From: Thiohalobacter thiocyanaticus
GTDB lineage: Bacteria > Pseudomonadota > Gammaproteobacteria > Thiohalobacterales > Thiohalobacteraceae
Assembly (NCBI RefSeq): GCF_002356355.1
Contig: NZ_AP018052.1
Coordinates: 1,860,001 to 1,924,000 of the forward strand
Reading direction: 5' to 3'
DNA: 64,000 nt
Of this stretch, positions 7,623-20,243 are shown in pieces. The position numbers were made by a program, and so were the translations under genes. Each line of letters opens with the position of its first letter. Within the stretch, counting starts at the first letter, position 1. The notes beneath the pieces were generated by a model that saw only the letters and a list, made by a program, of their open reading frames with translations, was not told where the DNA came from and searched no databases.

Positions 7623-10600
7623 ATGCGTCTGACCAAAATAAAACTGGCCGGTTTCAAGTCCTTCGTCGACCCCACCACCATCCATATCCCGACCAACCTG
7701 GTCGGCATCGTCGGCCCCAACGGCTGCGGCAAATCCAACACCATCGACGCCGTGCGCTGGGTCATGGGCGAATCCTCGGCCAAGCATTTGCGCGGCGACT
7801 CCATGGCGGATGTCATCTTCAACGGCTCCAACGCCCGCAAGCCGGTGGGGCATGCCAGCGTCGAACTGATCTTCGACAACAGCGAGGGCAAGGTCACCGG
7901 CCAGTACGCGCACTACAACGAGATCTCGATCAAGCGTCAGGTCTCGCGCGACGGCCAGTCCAACTACTATCTCAACGGCACCCGCTGCCGGCGTCGCGAC
8001 ATCACCGATATCTTCCTCGGCACCGGCCTGGGGCCGCGCAGCTACTCCATCATCGAACAGGGTATGATCTCGCGCCTGATCGAGGCCAAGCCGGAGGAAC
8101 TGCGTATCTTCCTGGAAGAGGCCGCCGGTATCTCCAAGTACAAGGAGCGCCGCCGCGAGACCGAGAACCGGATCCGGCATACGCATGAAAACCTGGGTAG
8201 ACTCAATGACTTGCGTGAGGAAATTGAGAAATATCTGGATAAGCTGCAGCGCCAGGCGCGCACCGCCGAACGCTACAAGGAGCTCAAGCAGCAGGAACGC
8301 CGGCTGCGGGCGGAACTGCTGACGCTGAAGTACTCGGCCCTGCATCATGAATTCGCCGACAAGGAGCGCGCCATCAAGGAGCAGGAGACGGCCCTGGAAG
8401 GCGTGGTCGCCGAGCAGCGTCACATCGAGGCCGAGATCGAGAAATCGCGTGAAGCCCTGGTCGAGGCCAACGAGACCTTCAACGAGGTGCAGGGCCGCTA
8501 TTATGGCCTGGGTGCCGAGATCGCCCGGCTGGAACAGGCCATCCAGCACAGCAAGGAAAGCCGCCAGCGCCAGCAGGAGGAACTGAAGAAGGCCGAGCAG
8601 GCCTGGAACGAGGTCGAGGCCCACATCAGCGTCGACAGCAGGCGCCTGGAGGAGTTGGACGCCGAACTCACCGAAAAGCAGCCGGTACTGGAACAGCTTC
8701 AGGCCAGGGCGGAGACATCGCGCGAGGCGCTGCAGCAGGCCGAGCAGGCGATGCAGCAGTGGCAGACCGAGTGGGAAGACTTCAACCAGCGTGCCGCCGA
8801 GCCGCAGCAGACGGCCCAGGTGGAGCGCGCCCGCATCGATCAGCTGGAGCGCCAACTGACCCAGTACGAACAGCGCCTTTCCCGGATTGAGGAAGAGAAA
8901 AACCGTCTTTATGACAGTCAGTTACAGCATGAAATTGATGCTATTTCGAGCCAAGAGGCGGAGCATGCCGGGGCGGTCGAAACGAAACAGGCGGAACTCG
9001 ATTCAGCGCGCAGCCGAATCAACGAGCTAAGAGAACAACTTCAAGGTCGTCAGCAGGAGTTGGAATCCCTGCACAGCCGTCAGCAGGAGACCCGCGGCCG
9101 GCTGGTGTCGCTGGAGGCGCTGCAGAAGGCGGCCCTGGGCAAGGAGGGCGGTGCGGTCGCAGCCTGGCTGGAGTCGCGCGGCCTGCATGAGGCGCCACGC
9201 CTGGCCGAGCAGCTGCAGGTCGAGCCCGGCTGGGAGCGCGCGGTCGAGACGGTGCTGGGGGCTTATCTGGAGGCCGTGTGCGTGGACGACCTTGCCCGAC
9301 CGGCCCAGGCGCTGGAGGAATTGGGCGAAGGTTCCCTGACGCTGTTCGACACCTCGGTGAACACCGGCACCGCGCCCGCCGGTGACCGGGCGCTGGTGGC
9401 CAGGGTCAGTGCGCCCTGGGCCCTGGATGGCCTGTTCGATGGGGTGCAGGCCGTGGACAGTCTCCCCGAGGCCCTGGCGCTGCGCTCGCAGCTTGGTCCG
9501 GATCAGTCGGTCATCACCCGTGACGGCATCTGGCTGGGCGCGCGCTGGCTGCGCCTGAGCCGGGATCAGGATGCCCAGGCGGGTGTCCTGGAAAGAGAGA
9601 AGGAAATCAATGATCTGTCAAAGACTCTTGAGACTCTGGTTGAGGAAATAGAGCACAAGCAGACCGCTCTGCAGCAGGCCCGCGACGAACTGCACGGCCT
9701 GGAACAGCAGCGCGACGAACTGCAGACCGGGGTCAACCAGGCGCACCGCGCCCACAGCGATCTGCGCGCCCAGTTGAGTTCCAAGCGCTCGCGCCAGGAA
9801 CAGATCCACAATCGACGCGAAGCCCTGGACAAGGAAGCCGGCGAGATCCGCGGCCAGCAGCAGAACGACACCGACACCCACGGCTCGGCCCGCAGCCGCC
9901 TGCACGAGGCCATGGCGCAGATGGATACCCTGGCGCGCGAACGCGAGCAGCGCGAGGCCGACCGCGAGCGTTACCGCCAAGCCCTGCAGACGGCGCGCCA
10001 GCAGGCCCAGACCGACCGTGACGAGGCCCATGGCCTGGCGATCCAGGTCGAGTCCATGCGCACCGCGCTCAAGAGCACCCGCGAGAACCTGGAACGCATG
10101 CAGGGCCAGCAGACCCACCTGCGCCAGCGCACCGAGGAACTGCAGCAGGCCATCGCCGCCGGCGAGGCGCCGCTGCGCGAGCAGGAGCAGGAACTGGAAC
10201 GGCTGCTGGCGCAGCGCAGCGAGGTGGAGAAGGAACTGCAGGCCGCCCGCCGCTCCGTGGAGGAGATCGAGCACAACCTGCGCAGCCGGGAACAGAACCG
10301 CCAGCGCAAGGAACAGGACAGCCAGCGCCTGCGCGAGGAACTGGGCCAGCAGCGCATGGCCTGGCAGGAACTCAAGACCCGCAGCCAGACCCTGCTGGAG
10401 CAACTGAACGAGACCGGCTACGAGCTGGAAACCCTCAGGCAGGAGTTGTCGGAGCAGGCCAGCATCGAAGCCTGGTCAGACGAGCTGGAGAAGCTCGAGA
10501 CCCGCATCCAGCGGCTGGGGCCGATCAACCTGGCGGCAATCGAGGAATTCGAGGAGCAGTCCAAGCGCAAGGAGTATCTGGATGCCCAGCACAAGGATCT

Positions 10601-11129
10601 GACCGATGCGCTGGAGACGCTGGAGAATGCCATTCGCAAGATCGACCGCGAGACCCGCACCCGGTTCAAGGAGACCTTCGACAAGGTCAACACCGGACTG
10701 CAGGCCATGTTCCCGCGCCTGTTCGGCGGCGGTCACGCCTACCTGGAATTGACCGGCGAGGATCTGCTGGATACCGGTGTGGCGGTCATGGCCCGGCCGC
10801 CGGGCAAGCGCAACAGCACCATCCACCTGCTCTCCGGCGGCGAGAAGGCGCTGACCGCCGTGGCGCTGGTGTTCGCCATCTTCGAACTCAACCCCTCGCC
10901 CTTCTGCATGCTCGACGAGGTGGATGCGCCGCTGGACGACGCCAATGTCGGGCGCTTCTGCGACATGGTGCGGGAGATGGCCGAGCGGGTGCAGTTCATC
11001 TTCATCACCCACAACAAGATCACCATGGAGTTGTCGAACCAGCTGATCGGCGTGACCATGAACGAGCCGGGCGTCTCGCGCCTGGTGGCGGTCGACATCG
11101 ACGAGGCCGCGCAGATGGCGGCCATGTGA
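7623..11129 (+). CDS. smc: Chromosome segregation protein SMC
   Basis: 1168 residues, full length for bacterial SMC, the ATPase core of condensin. Walker [10 protein letters not shown] is near residue 35, then a long coiled coil, a hinge around residues 500-640 (the [15 protein letters not shown] to SRDQD stretch), the return coiled coil, the ABC signature [15 protein letters not shown] near 1070 and Walker [16 protein letters not shown] near 1098. It begins a compact run with zipA and ligA. Oddity: short AT-richer patches interrupt otherwise GC-rich codon use in the coiled-coil arms (about 8170-8245, 8880-8960 and 9590-9660). No MukBEF genes are present. Confidence 0.97.
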   Translation: MRLTKIKLAGFKSFVDPTTIHIPTNLVGIVGPNGCGKSNTIDAVRWVMGESSAKHLRGDSMADVIFNGSNARKPVGHASVELIFDNSEGKVTGQYAHYNEISIKRQVSRDGQSNYYLNGTRCRRRDITDIFLGTGLGPRSYSIIEQGMISRLIEAKPEELRIFLEEAAGISKYKERRRETENRIRHTHENLGRLNDLREEIEKYLDKLQRQARTAERYKELKQQERRLRAELLTLKYSALHHEFADKERAIKEQETALEGVVAEQRHIEAEIEKSREALVEANETFNEVQGRYYGLGAEIARLEQAIQHSKESRQRQQEELKKAEQAWNEVEAHISVDSRRLEELDAELTEKQPVLEQLQARAETSREALQQAEQAMQQWQTEWEDFNQRAAEPQQTAQVERARIDQLERQLTQYEQRLSRIEEEKNRLYDSQLQHEIDAISSQEAEHAGAVETKQAELDSARSRINELREQLQGRQQELESLHSRQQETRGRLVSLEALQKAALGKEGGAVAAWLESRGLHEAPRLAEQLQVEPGWERAVETVLGAYLEAVCVDDLARPAQALEELGEGSLTLFDTSVNTGTAPAGDRALVARVSAPWALDGLFDGVQAVDSLPEALALRSQLGPDQSVITRDGIWLGARWLRLSRDQDAQAGVLEREKEINDLSKTLETLVEEIEHKQTALQQARDELHGLEQQRDELQTGVNQAHRAHSDLRAQLSSKRSRQEQIHNRREALDKEAGEIRGQQQNDTDTHGSARSRLHEAMAQMDTLAREREQREADRERYRQALQTARQQAQTDRDEAHGLAIQVESMRTALKSTRENLERMQGQQTHLRQRTEELQQAIAAGEAPLREQEQELERLLAQRSEVEKELQAARRSVEEIEHNLRSREQNRQRKEQDSQRLREELGQQRMAWQELKTRSQTLLEQLNETGYELETLRQELSEQASIEAWSDELEKLETRIQRLGPINLAAIEEFEEQSKRKEYLDAQHKDLTDALETLENAIRKIDRETRTRFKETFDKVNTGLQAMFPRLFGGGHAYLELTGEDLLDTGVAVMARPPGKRNSTIHLLSGGEKALTAVALVFAIFELNPSPFCMLDEVDAPLDDANVGRFCDMVREMAERVQFIFITHNKITMELSNQLIGVTMNEPGVSRLVAVDIDEAAQMAAM

Positions 11130-11147
11130 GTCCGGAAGGGGTAGTGC

Positions 11148-13936
<2,789 letters not shown>

Positions 13937-14072
13937 GCACACCGCGCCTGCGCATCTCCGCACGCGAAGGGGCAGCGGCGGTTCGTGCCGTGCGGATCGC
14001 TCCCCGGCCGCTGGCAGCCTCCGGCCTCTGCCCGGGCCCGGAACCCGTTGCACCCCCCGGATGATCCTGCCA

Positions 14073-14101
14073 TTGGCCCGCCAGGGCCGGGGGCGCATAA
14101 T
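14073..14101 (+). promoter_or_regulatory. Sigma-70-type promoter for the DUF1631 gene
   Basis: TTGGCC at 14073-14078 and CATAAT at 14096-14101 are separated by exactly 17 bases. A start near 14108 would leave a leader of about 50 bases. The rest of the ligA-DUF1631 gap (13937-14139) is GC-rich with no gene I can support. Confidence 0.5.
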
Positions 14102-14160
14102 ATGTAGGATGACGATCAGGGCCGGGATGCCCGCCACGCATGAATGGAACCGGACGAATA

Positions 14161-16515
14161 ATGACAAGTACAGCACAGGGGCGCACCACTCCGCTCGGCG
14201 GCAAGTTCGGCAAGCTGATGGAAAGCTGCCGGCGCATGACCCGCTCGCATCTCGCGCCGCTCATCCACGCCCTGCTCGAGCAGGCGGAAATCGCATTGCT
14301 GGAAGCCGCCGACAAGGCCGGTGACAACCAGAAGCAGCTGCAGTATTTCGACACCATGAACCTGGTCAAGCGCAACCAGGACCGGCTCGCCGAGCGCTAC
14401 CTGCAGGCGGTCGATGCCGGCTTCGAGAATTTCATCCAGGGACGGTTGCCGGCCACCGGCGGCAGCGGCCTGGCCGGCCTGAAGATGCAGCAGCTGGCAC
14501 TGGTGGACAAGCAGGCCATCGAATACGAACTGCCGGTCAGGAACCTCGTCGCCAAGGCCAATGCCGCCTATGCCGATGCCCTCTACGGCCTCGACCAGCG
14601 CCTGGCCGTCGTCAATGGCGGTGACCGGGTGGCGGAGCCGGTCCAGCCCGGCGGACCGATGCAGCTGGCCCAGGCCTTCGCCGACGCGCTGCAGGATATC
14701 GAGATGGAAAAACCCGTCCTGCTGATCCTGTTCGCACTCTATGACCGCCATGTCATCCGCGAACTGCAGGCCTATTACGAGGAATACAACCGGCGGCTGG
14801 TCGGCGCCGGCATCCTGCCCAACCTGCGCTACGAGATCCGCAAGCATCATGATGCCCGACAGGCGCGGCCGACAGCGCCGCCCGCAGCCAGCGAGGCGCA
14901 GGGTGGCCGCGGCGCCGACAGCGGTTTCTCGGTGGTGGACGCCCCGGCGGGTGCCGCCGGCGAGGAGAGCATGCACCCACCTGCCAGCCGCGGGTCGGCC
15001 GGTCACGGCGGGTCCGGCGGCGGCACGGGCAATGCGATGCTTTCCGATGAGGAACTGGATCTGCTCACCGATCTGCGCCGTGGCGTGGCCTCGCATCGCG
15101 GCGAGGCAGAACCGGACAGCCGGCAGCTGCCGCCGGAACAGCGCGAATCCAGCCGCCGCCGCATCGTGCAGTCGGCCCAGAGCATCCAGGAGACCTATGC
15201 CGAGGGGGGTGGCGCGGCCCAGGATCTGGACCAGCTGATCACCAACCTGGAAGTGGATGCCGATCTGCTCGGCCATCTGCAGACGGTCATCGACACCGAG
15301 CGGCGCCAGATCGAAAGCGCAGTGGACCAGGCGGCGCTGGATCCCGAGGACGCCGACATCATCGACCTGGTCGGACTGCTGTTCGAGCGCATGCTGGCCG
15401 AGGAGCGTCTACCCAATGCGGTCAAGGCGCTGCTCAGTCGGCTGCACACGCCTTATCTCAAGATCGGACTGCTGGACAAGGCCTTCTTCATGCGCAACGA
15501 GCATCCGGCGCGGCGACTGCTGGACCGGATGGTCGATGCCGGCGCCCACTGGGTGGTCGAAGATGATCTGCAGCGCGGTATCTTTCCCTGCCTGCGCGAA
15601 ACCGTGGAGCGGATCATGCAGGACTACGCGCAGGACCCACAGCTGTTCCAGGACCTGGAGCAGGGGCTTGGTTCGCACATCGAGGAACTCGAACACAAGA
15701 CCGGGATCATCGAGAGCCGCGCCGTGGAGGCGGCCAACGGCCAGGAGCGGCTGGGGCAGGCACGGCGGCGCGCGCACGCCGAGATCGCCCGCATCGTCGC
15801 CGAACGCCATCTGCCCGAGGAGGCCGCCGTTCATCTGACCCAGGTCTGGGCGGAGAAGCTGATGTTCATCCTCCTGCGCGAGCATGACGGCGAGGCCAAC
15901 CCGGCCTGGAAGCTGGCCACCCGGGTGCTGCAGGATATCGTCGACAGTATCGAACCCCCCGAATCCGAGGCCGAGTGCGAACGCCGTCGGGCACGGCTGC
16001 CGCGAATGCAGACGGCGATCCGCGACTCGCTGGGTGAACTGAGCGAATACGGGCGCAAGGATACGCCGGAACTGATGAAACGCATCCAGGCCTGGCAGGA
16101 GGCGGCCTGCGATCCCCAGGCCGCTCCCGCAACCACGCCGGTCCGGCTGGAGGTGCTGGATCTCACCCTGCCCGAGCAGGCCGGGACGGACTCGCCCGAA
16201 ACCCGGCTCTCGGCCCTGGAGCAGACCCATGCCGAGCACCTGGAGCAGATCGATTACGGCACCTGGTTCCAGTTCATCGAGCCGGACAGCCGGCCGCGGC
16301 GACTGCGTCTGGCCTGGTACAGCAAGCTCAGCAAACGCTACCTGTTCGTCGATCCCATGGGGGTGAAGGCCGCCGAGTATTCGCGCGACCAGTTGGCGCG
16401 GCGGTTGGCCGCGGACACCGCCCGGATCGTGCAGCAGGACACCCGGGCCTTCGTCGACCGGGTCATGGATACGGTCCTGTCCTGGATCGCCGATAAGAAC
16501 CCGACCAATCGATGA
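14161..16515 (+). CDS. DUF1631 family protein
   Basis: 784 residues (791 if the in-frame ATG at 14140 is used; 14161 has a GGAC nearby and is preferred). Function unknown. Mostly alpha-helical and charged, with a low-complexity Gly/Ala/Pro linker near residues 225-300. Family landmarks: KLMESCRRMTRSHLAPLIH at the N-terminus, LPNAVKALLSRLHTPYLKI mid-protein and, near the C-terminus, WFQFIEPDSRPRRLRLAWYS followed by YLFVDPMGVKAAE. That last block resembles a degenerate PilZ beta-barrel without the RxxxR motif; this is inference. No signal peptide or membrane segment, so cytoplasmic. A true PilZ protein follows 22 bases later. Confidence 0.85.
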   Translation: MTSTAQGRTTPLGGKFGKLMESCRRMTRSHLAPLIHALLEQAEIALLEAADKAGDNQKQLQYFDTMNLVKRNQDRLAERYLQAVDAGFENFIQGRLPATGGSGLAGLKMQQLALVDKQAIEYELPVRNLVAKANAAYADALYGLDQRLAVVNGGDRVAEPVQPGGPMQLAQAFADALQDIEMEKPVLLILFALYDRHVIRELQAYYEEYNRRLVGAGILPNLRYEIRKHHDARQARPTAPPAASEAQGGRGADSGFSVVDAPAGAAGEESMHPPASRGSAGHGGSGGGTGNAMLSDEELDLLTDLRRGVASHRGEAEPDSRQLPPEQRESSRRRIVQSAQSIQETYAEGGGAAQDLDQLITNLEVDADLLGHLQTVIDTERRQIESAVDQAALDPEDADIIDLVGLLFERMLAEERLPNAVKALLSRLHTPYLKIGLLDKAFFMRNEHPARRLLDRMVDAGAHWVVEDDLQRGIFPCLRETVERIMQDYAQDPQLFQDLEQGLGSHIEELEHKTGIIESRAVEAANGQERLGQARRRAHAEIARIVAERHLPEEAAVHLTQVWAEKLMFILLREHDGEANPAWKLATRVLQDIVDSIEPPESEAECERRRARLPRMQTAIRDSLGELSEYGRKDTPELMKRIQAWQEAACDPQAAPATTPVRLEVLDLTLPEQAGTDSPETRLSALEQTHAEHLEQIDYGTWFQFIEPDSRPRRLRLAWYSKLSKRYLFVDPMGVKAAEYSRDQLARRLAADTARIVQQDTRAFVDRVMDTVLSWIADKNPTNR

Positions 16516-16537
16516 AATCTGGCTGACGGAGCCGTTA

Positions 16538-16870
16538 ATGGAAGAGAAACGCCAACATGCCCGCAAGGCCGTTCCCGCCGGGGTCCGGGTCCGTGACCTG
16601 AATACCGGCCAGGAACTCGGCACCCTGCTGAACCTCTCGACCAGCGGCATGATGATCTTCTGCGAGCAGCCGCTGCCGGCCAATGCCGTCTACCAGTGCG
16701 AACTGGAACTCGGCGCTGCCGCCCGGAGCGGGGAACCACTGCGCCTCGGGGTGGAATCCCTCTGGTGCCAGGCCTCGGAACAGCCGGGGGCCTGGTGGGC
16801 CGGACTGCGGATCATCGATATCGAGCCCGGCCACAGCGCCAGCCTGGAGCGCTACCTGGACGAACTCTGA
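16538..16870 (+). CDS. PilZ domain protein
   Basis: 110 residues, a single PilZ domain that should bind cyclic di-GMP. The two required motifs are present: the N-terminal arginine switch RQHARK (residues 5-10) and the loop LNLSTSGMMI (about 32-41), matching D/NxSxxG. A short hydrophobic barrel follows and ends WWAGLRIIDIE. It is just downstream of the DUF1631 gene and likely cotranscribed; a GGxGDEF-type cyclase lies at the far end of this window. Output target not evident. Confidence 0.88.
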   Translation: MEEKRQHARKAVPAGVRVRDLNTGQELGTLLNLSTSGMMIFCEQPLPANAVYQCELELGAAARSGEPLRLGVESLWCQASEQPGAWWAGLRIIDIEPGHSASLERYLDEL

Positions 16871-16915
16871 CGTGCATGCGCGTGCGCAGGCATGTGTCCC
16901 GCTATGCTGTCGAAC

Positions 16916-17833
16916 ATGAAAGGTTTGCTGCTGTTTTCCCTGCTCCTGCTGTCGCCGCTGATGGGGCGCGCTCAGGATTTCCCCCTGCCGCCGCAGGACG
17001 TGGATCTGGTCGGCCGGGTCCAGGTGATCGAGGCTGCCCATGAGGATACCCTCCTGGATATCGCCCGCCGACATCAACTCGGCCACGACGAGATCCTGCT
17101 GGCCAATCCCGGCGTGGACCGCTGGCTGCCGGGAGACGGCACTGCGGTTACCCTGCCGACCCGTTTCATCCTGCCGGCCGGCGAGCGCGAAGGTCTGGTA
17201 CTGAATGTGCCCGAAATGCGCCTTTACTATTATCCACCGGCAGCCGGCGGTGAAAGGCGGGTAGTGCGGACCTGGCCGGTCAGCGTCGGGCGCATGGACT
17301 GGAACACCCCGCTGGGCAGCTGGAAGATCATCCGCAAACAGACCGATCCGGCCTGGTATCCGCCCGCTTCGATCCGCGAGGAGGCCGCGGCCCGCGGCGA
17401 ACCGCTGCCGGAGGTGGTGCCGGCAGGGCCCGACAACCCGCTCGGCCAGCATGCGCTGCGCCTGAGCGTGCCGGGCTATCTCATCCACGGCACCAACAAG
17501 CCCTGGGGCATCGGTATGCGGGTCACACACGGCTGTATCCGCATGTACCCGGAGGATGTTGCTGTCCTGTATGAACAGGTGCCGGTCGGCACGCCGGTGC
17601 GGATCGTCAACCAGACGGTGAAGGCGGGGTGGCTGCTGGGAACCCTGTACCTGGAGGTGCATCCCCCGCTGGAGGAGGACCGGCCCGGGCGTGATCAGCT
17701 GCTGTCCATTGCCCTGGATGCCATCGAGGCGGCGACCGAGGGGCGCCCGCCGGTGCGCCTGAGCGGCAGGCGGATCAAACAGGCGGTGGAGAATCCGAGC
17801 GGCTATCCGGTCGCGGTCTCGCTCCCGGAATGA
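16916..17833 (+). CDS. L,D-transpeptidase with LysM domain (YbiS/ErfK type)
   Basis: Periplasmic enzyme that forms 3-3 peptidoglycan crosslinks or attaches Lpp to peptidoglycan. The start at 16916 gives a clean signal peptide (MKGLLLFSLLLLSPLMGRAQ); in-frame ATGs at 16892 and 16904 are alternatives. A LysM motif lies around residues 40-85 (EDTLLDIARRHQLG, then LANPGVDRWLPGDG). The YkuD catalytic domain has GYLIHGTNKPWGIG and THGCIRMYPED with the nucleophile Cys near residue 205. The layout matches E. coli YbiS/ErfK/YcfS. The Lpp-like lipoprotein encoded convergently 39 bases away is a plausible substrate. Confidence 0.92.
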   Translation: MKGLLLFSLLLLSPLMGRAQDFPLPPQDVDLVGRVQVIEAAHEDTLLDIARRHQLGHDEILLANPGVDRWLPGDGTAVTLPTRFILPAGEREGLVLNVPEMRLYYYPPAAGGERRVVRTWPVSVGRMDWNTPLGSWKIIRKQTDPAWYPPASIREEAAARGEPLPEVVPAGPDNPLGQHALRLSVPGYLIHGTNKPWGIGMRVTHGCIRMYPEDVAVLYEQVPVGTPVRIVNQTVKAGWLLGTLYLEVHPPLEEDRPGRDQLLSIALDAIEAATEGRPPVRLSGRRIKQAVENPSGYPVAVSLPE

Positions 17834-17836
17834 GGC

Positions 17837-17864
17837 GCCGCCCTGCACAGGCCGGCAGGGCGGC
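17837..17864. terminator. Strong GC hairpin between convergent genes
   Basis: GCCGCCCTGC at 17837-17846 pairs perfectly with GCAGGGCGGC at 17855-17864 across an 8-base loop. It lies in the 39-base gap between the L,D-transpeptidase (plus) and the Lpp-like gene (minus). There is no T-tract on either side, so it would be an atypical or bidirectional structure-only terminator. Confidence 0.5.
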
Positions 17865-17872
17865 GGTCCGTC

Positions 17873-18154
17873 TTACTTGTACATGGACTTCTTGAACATG
17901 CGGTCGATCTTGGCGTCGGTCTCCTCGGCCTTGGCCTTGGCGGCGGCCGCGTCGTCCTGGGCCTCTTCGGCCAGGGTGCGGGCGGCGGCCGCATCGCTCC
18001 TGGCCGCGGCGGCCTCGGCGGCGGCGGCGTCCGCGGTACTCTGCGCCCGTTCGATATCGGAACGCAGCTGATCGATTTCGCCGGTGCTGGCGCAGCCGCC
18101 GAGGGCGAAGGCGCCGAGGAGCAGGATGGCGCCGGTTCGTGTCGTTTGTTTCAT
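17873..18154 (-). CDS. Lpp/OprI-type alanine-zipper lipoprotein
   Basis: 93-residue outer-membrane lipoprotein. The signal peptide ends in the lipobox LGGC (Cys near residue 21); the mature part is an alanine-rich heptad helix (AAAAEAAAARSDAAAARTLA) and the chain ends KKSMYK with a terminal lysine, the residue that is linked to peptidoglycan in Lpp. The ATG at 18154 follows GGGAG; longer frames upstream lack a start signal. It is flanked on both sides by L,D-transpeptidase genes, the enzyme class that performs this linkage. Covalent attachment is inference from the C-terminal Lys. Confidence 0.88.
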   Translation of the reverse strand: MKQTTRTGAILLLGAFALGGCASTGEIDQLRSDIERAQSTADAAAAEAAAARSDAAAARTLAEEAQDDAAAAKAKAEETDAKIDRMFKKSMYK

Positions 18155-18241
18155 TGTCGCGTCTCCCTGTGACGAGGGGTGGGTGAAAGAAACCTTCTGT
18201 GGTGAACGGGTCTCACATCGCAGTATATCCAAGCCCCGTGG

Positions 18242-18805
18242 CTATTCAATGACCACCCTCACGCCTTTGTCGATCCATTGAGCCAGATCATCCACCTGTT
18301 CGTTGGTCAGGGCGATGCAGCCCTCGGTCCAGTTGAAATCGGCATGCACCGCCGGGTCGCCATCCCCCAGCCCGTGAATGCCGATGTAACCGCCCAGGGC
18401 CGTATGCTGCGGCGGCTCGATGCCCCGCTGCAGGGCCTGGCGGATGCGCTCGAACTGCGTCGCTGTGATACGGCCTGCCTGCAGCCCGGCGCGGGCATGG
18501 GCGAGGTTGGGATAATCCAGGCCGTAGAAGCGGTGGAAGTCGGTGCGCGGGGCGATGCGCACGATGTGGAACTCGCCCAGCGGGGTCATGCCGTCGCCGG
18601 CACGCTTGGCCGTGGTGGTGCCGTAACGGCCGATGGCGATATTGTCGTAGGTGCGCAGCCGCTCACCATTGTGCATGACATGGAGTTCCAGGCGGTCGGT
18701 ATCCACCCGCAGCCAGACCGGCGGCCGCTCCGGCGCTTCGGCCGCGGCCAGGCCGGTCAGCAGCAGGCAGAGCAGCCCCGCGCAGCCGCGCCTAAGCCGG
18801 CTCAC
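18242..18805 (-). CDS. L,D-transpeptidase family protein (YkuD domain, YafK-like length)
   Basis: 187 residues with a signal peptide ending near GLAAAEA. The YkuD domain is shown by GDGMTPLGEFHIV, GGYIGIHGLGDGD and the catalytic NWTEGCIALTN with Cys near residue 166. Unlike the neighbour at 16916 it has no LysM. It may crosslink peptidoglycan, link or release Lpp, or have another acceptor; sequence cannot decide. Its start lies inside the 3' end of the Mqo-like gene (14-base overlap), so it is probably the last gene of the glcD-E-F-mqo unit, an unexpected partner for a glycolate operon. Confidence 0.85.
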   Translation of the reverse strand: MSRLRRGCAGLLCLLLTGLAAAEAPERPPVWLRVDTDRLELHVMHNGERLRTYDNIAIGRYGTTTAKRAGDGMTPLGEFHIVRIAPRTDFHRFYGLDYPNLAHARAGLQAGRITATQFERIRQALQRGIEPPQHTALGGYIGIHGLGDGDPAVHADFNWTEGCIALTNEQVDDLAQWIDKGVRVVIE

Positions 18806-20141
18806 CCGGGGCGTCCAGTTCGGCGGTCAGGGCCGTGGCGTCGATCGCCGCCCCCAGAAAGTCCGCCAGGCTGCGCAGGTCCTTCTCGGCATTGTCCAGG
18901 CAGGAGGTGCCGCCGGGCGAGGGCGTCATGTTGAAGATCGCGCCCTGGCCGGTGTCGATCTTGGCCTCGCCCATCAACAGCTTCGCATTGGGCTTGTCGA
19001 TCAGCTGCGGGCGGATGCCGCCGAAACGGCGGGCGAAGCTGAGATCGCCATAGCGCAGACCCGGCACGATCTTGCGCACGTCCCGCAGGAACAGCCCCTT
19101 GCGCAGCACCGGCACCTCGAACAGCAGGTTCTTGGCCATGTAGTGGCGGATATCGCGGACCTTGAGCAGATCCCACAGCACCTGGGCCACCCGGCGGTCG
19201 AAGCGCAGCACGCGCAGGAAATCCGGCAGGGTGCGGTAGTTGTAGCGCTCCAGGATGGGCAGGATGAGCGCGGTGGGGCCGAAGCGGGTCTTGCCCGGCA
19301 CCATCACGTCGGGATCGCCGTGGATGGCGGCAAAGGGCAGCTTGTCGTTCTGCACGGTATAGACCTTGCCGTTGAGGATCTGCGGGGTGAAGTAATAGCT
19401 GCCGGCCACCGGCAGGCAGGAATACTCCAGGCCATAGCCCAGATCCTGCGCCAGCTTGAGGCTGTGGCCGCCGGCGCAGACCACCAGCGCGCGGGTGCGG
19501 TAGCAGGCCTGGCCGCTGTCCACCCGCAGGCCGCCGTCTTCGATGACGATCTGCGTGACCGGTTCGTTGTAGCGCACATCCACCTGCTTGCCGGGCACGG
19601 CCCGGGCCTGGCGCAGGAAGGAGCGCGATACGGCGCCGAAGTCCACCGCCGTGTATTCATCGGTCGACCCCAGCGCCAGCAGCGGTTCCGGACGCAGGTG
19701 CCCGTCGGCGCCGGTGGCCACGGCCGGCTCGATGCGGGCGATGTCCTGCTTCTCCAGCAGCCGCAGCGCGGGATAGTGCGGGCTGAGGCTGTCGAAGCGT
19801 TTGCGCAGCCCCGCGCACTCGGTCTCGCCGACGCCCAGCACCATCTTGGGATACTTGAAGATCAGATGCTCGCGGTCCGGCTGGGCAAGACAGTAGTTGG
19901 CCAGCTTGCGCGCGGCCTGCTGCACCTTGAGCGCCTTGTCCAGGCTGTAGTTGGTCTCGATGTCGCCGCAGTGCAGGGTCTGGCTGTTGTTGCTGGAGAG
20001 GGTGTTGACCTGCGCCGGGGCGGCATACTTCTCCAGGATGCCGATGCGCTCGATATCGCTGTAGCGGGCCGCCAGGTACAGCAGGGCGGTGCCGGAGATG
20101 CCGGCACCGATGATGAGCAGGTCGTATTGATCGTTGGACAT
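18792..20141 (-). CDS. FAD-dependent oxidoreductase, malate:quinone oxidoreductase-like
   Basis: 449 residues. The N-terminal FAD-binding Rossmann motif is YDLLIIGAGISGTALLYLA; the segment TLSSNNSQTLHCGDIETNY replaces the region that in Mqo holds substrate-site Asn and Ser residues; a C-terminal FAD contact is near FNMTPSPGGTSCL. Length and layout fit the shorter Mqo-like group, which passes electrons from malate (or another 2-hydroxy acid) to quinone. The position right after glcDEF suggests use of glyoxylate-derived malate or a related hydroxy acid, as inference. The ATG at 20141 is used; the upstream frame runs into a dispersed repeat. Confidence 0.8.
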   Translation of the reverse strand: MSNDQYDLLIIGAGISGTALLYLAARYSDIERIGILEKYAAPAQVNTLSSNNSQTLHCGDIETNYSLDKALKVQQAARKLANYCLAQPDREHLIFKYPKMVLGVGETECAGLRKRFDSLSPHYPALRLLEKQDIARIEPAVATGADGHLRPEPLLALGSTDEYTAVDFGAVSRSFLRQARAVPGKQVDVRYNEPVTQIVIEDGGLRVDSGQACYRTRALVVCAGGHSLKLAQDLGYGLEYSCLPVAGSYYFTPQILNGKVYTVQNDKLPFAAIHGDPDVMVPGKTRFGPTALILPILERYNYRTLPDFLRVLRFDRRVAQVLWDLLKVRDIRHYMAKNLLFEVPVLRKGLFLRDVRKIVPGLRYGDLSFARRFGGIRPQLIDKPNAKLLMGEAKIDTGQGAIFNMTPSPGGTSCLDNAEKDLRSLADFLGAAIDATALTAELDAPGEPA

Positions 20142-20182
20142 GCGTTGCCTGGATATGGTTATTGGAAAAATTCCAAATGTGG

Positions 20183-20217
20183 CGTCATTGCGAGGCGCGC
20201 AGCGCCGCGGCAATCCC
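20183..20217. repeat. Half copy of CGTCATTGCGAGG-type repeat
   Basis: CGTCATTGCGAGGCGCGCAG and the following CGCCGCGGCAATCCC form one arm of the repeat seen in full at 47241-47326. It sits in the 102-base gap between glcF and the Mqo-like gene. Next to it, TTGGAA-AAA-TTCCAA at 20162-20176 is a perfect small inverted repeat. Confidence 0.65.
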
Positions 20218-20243
20218 TGACCAATGCGGATCCGGATGCTGAA

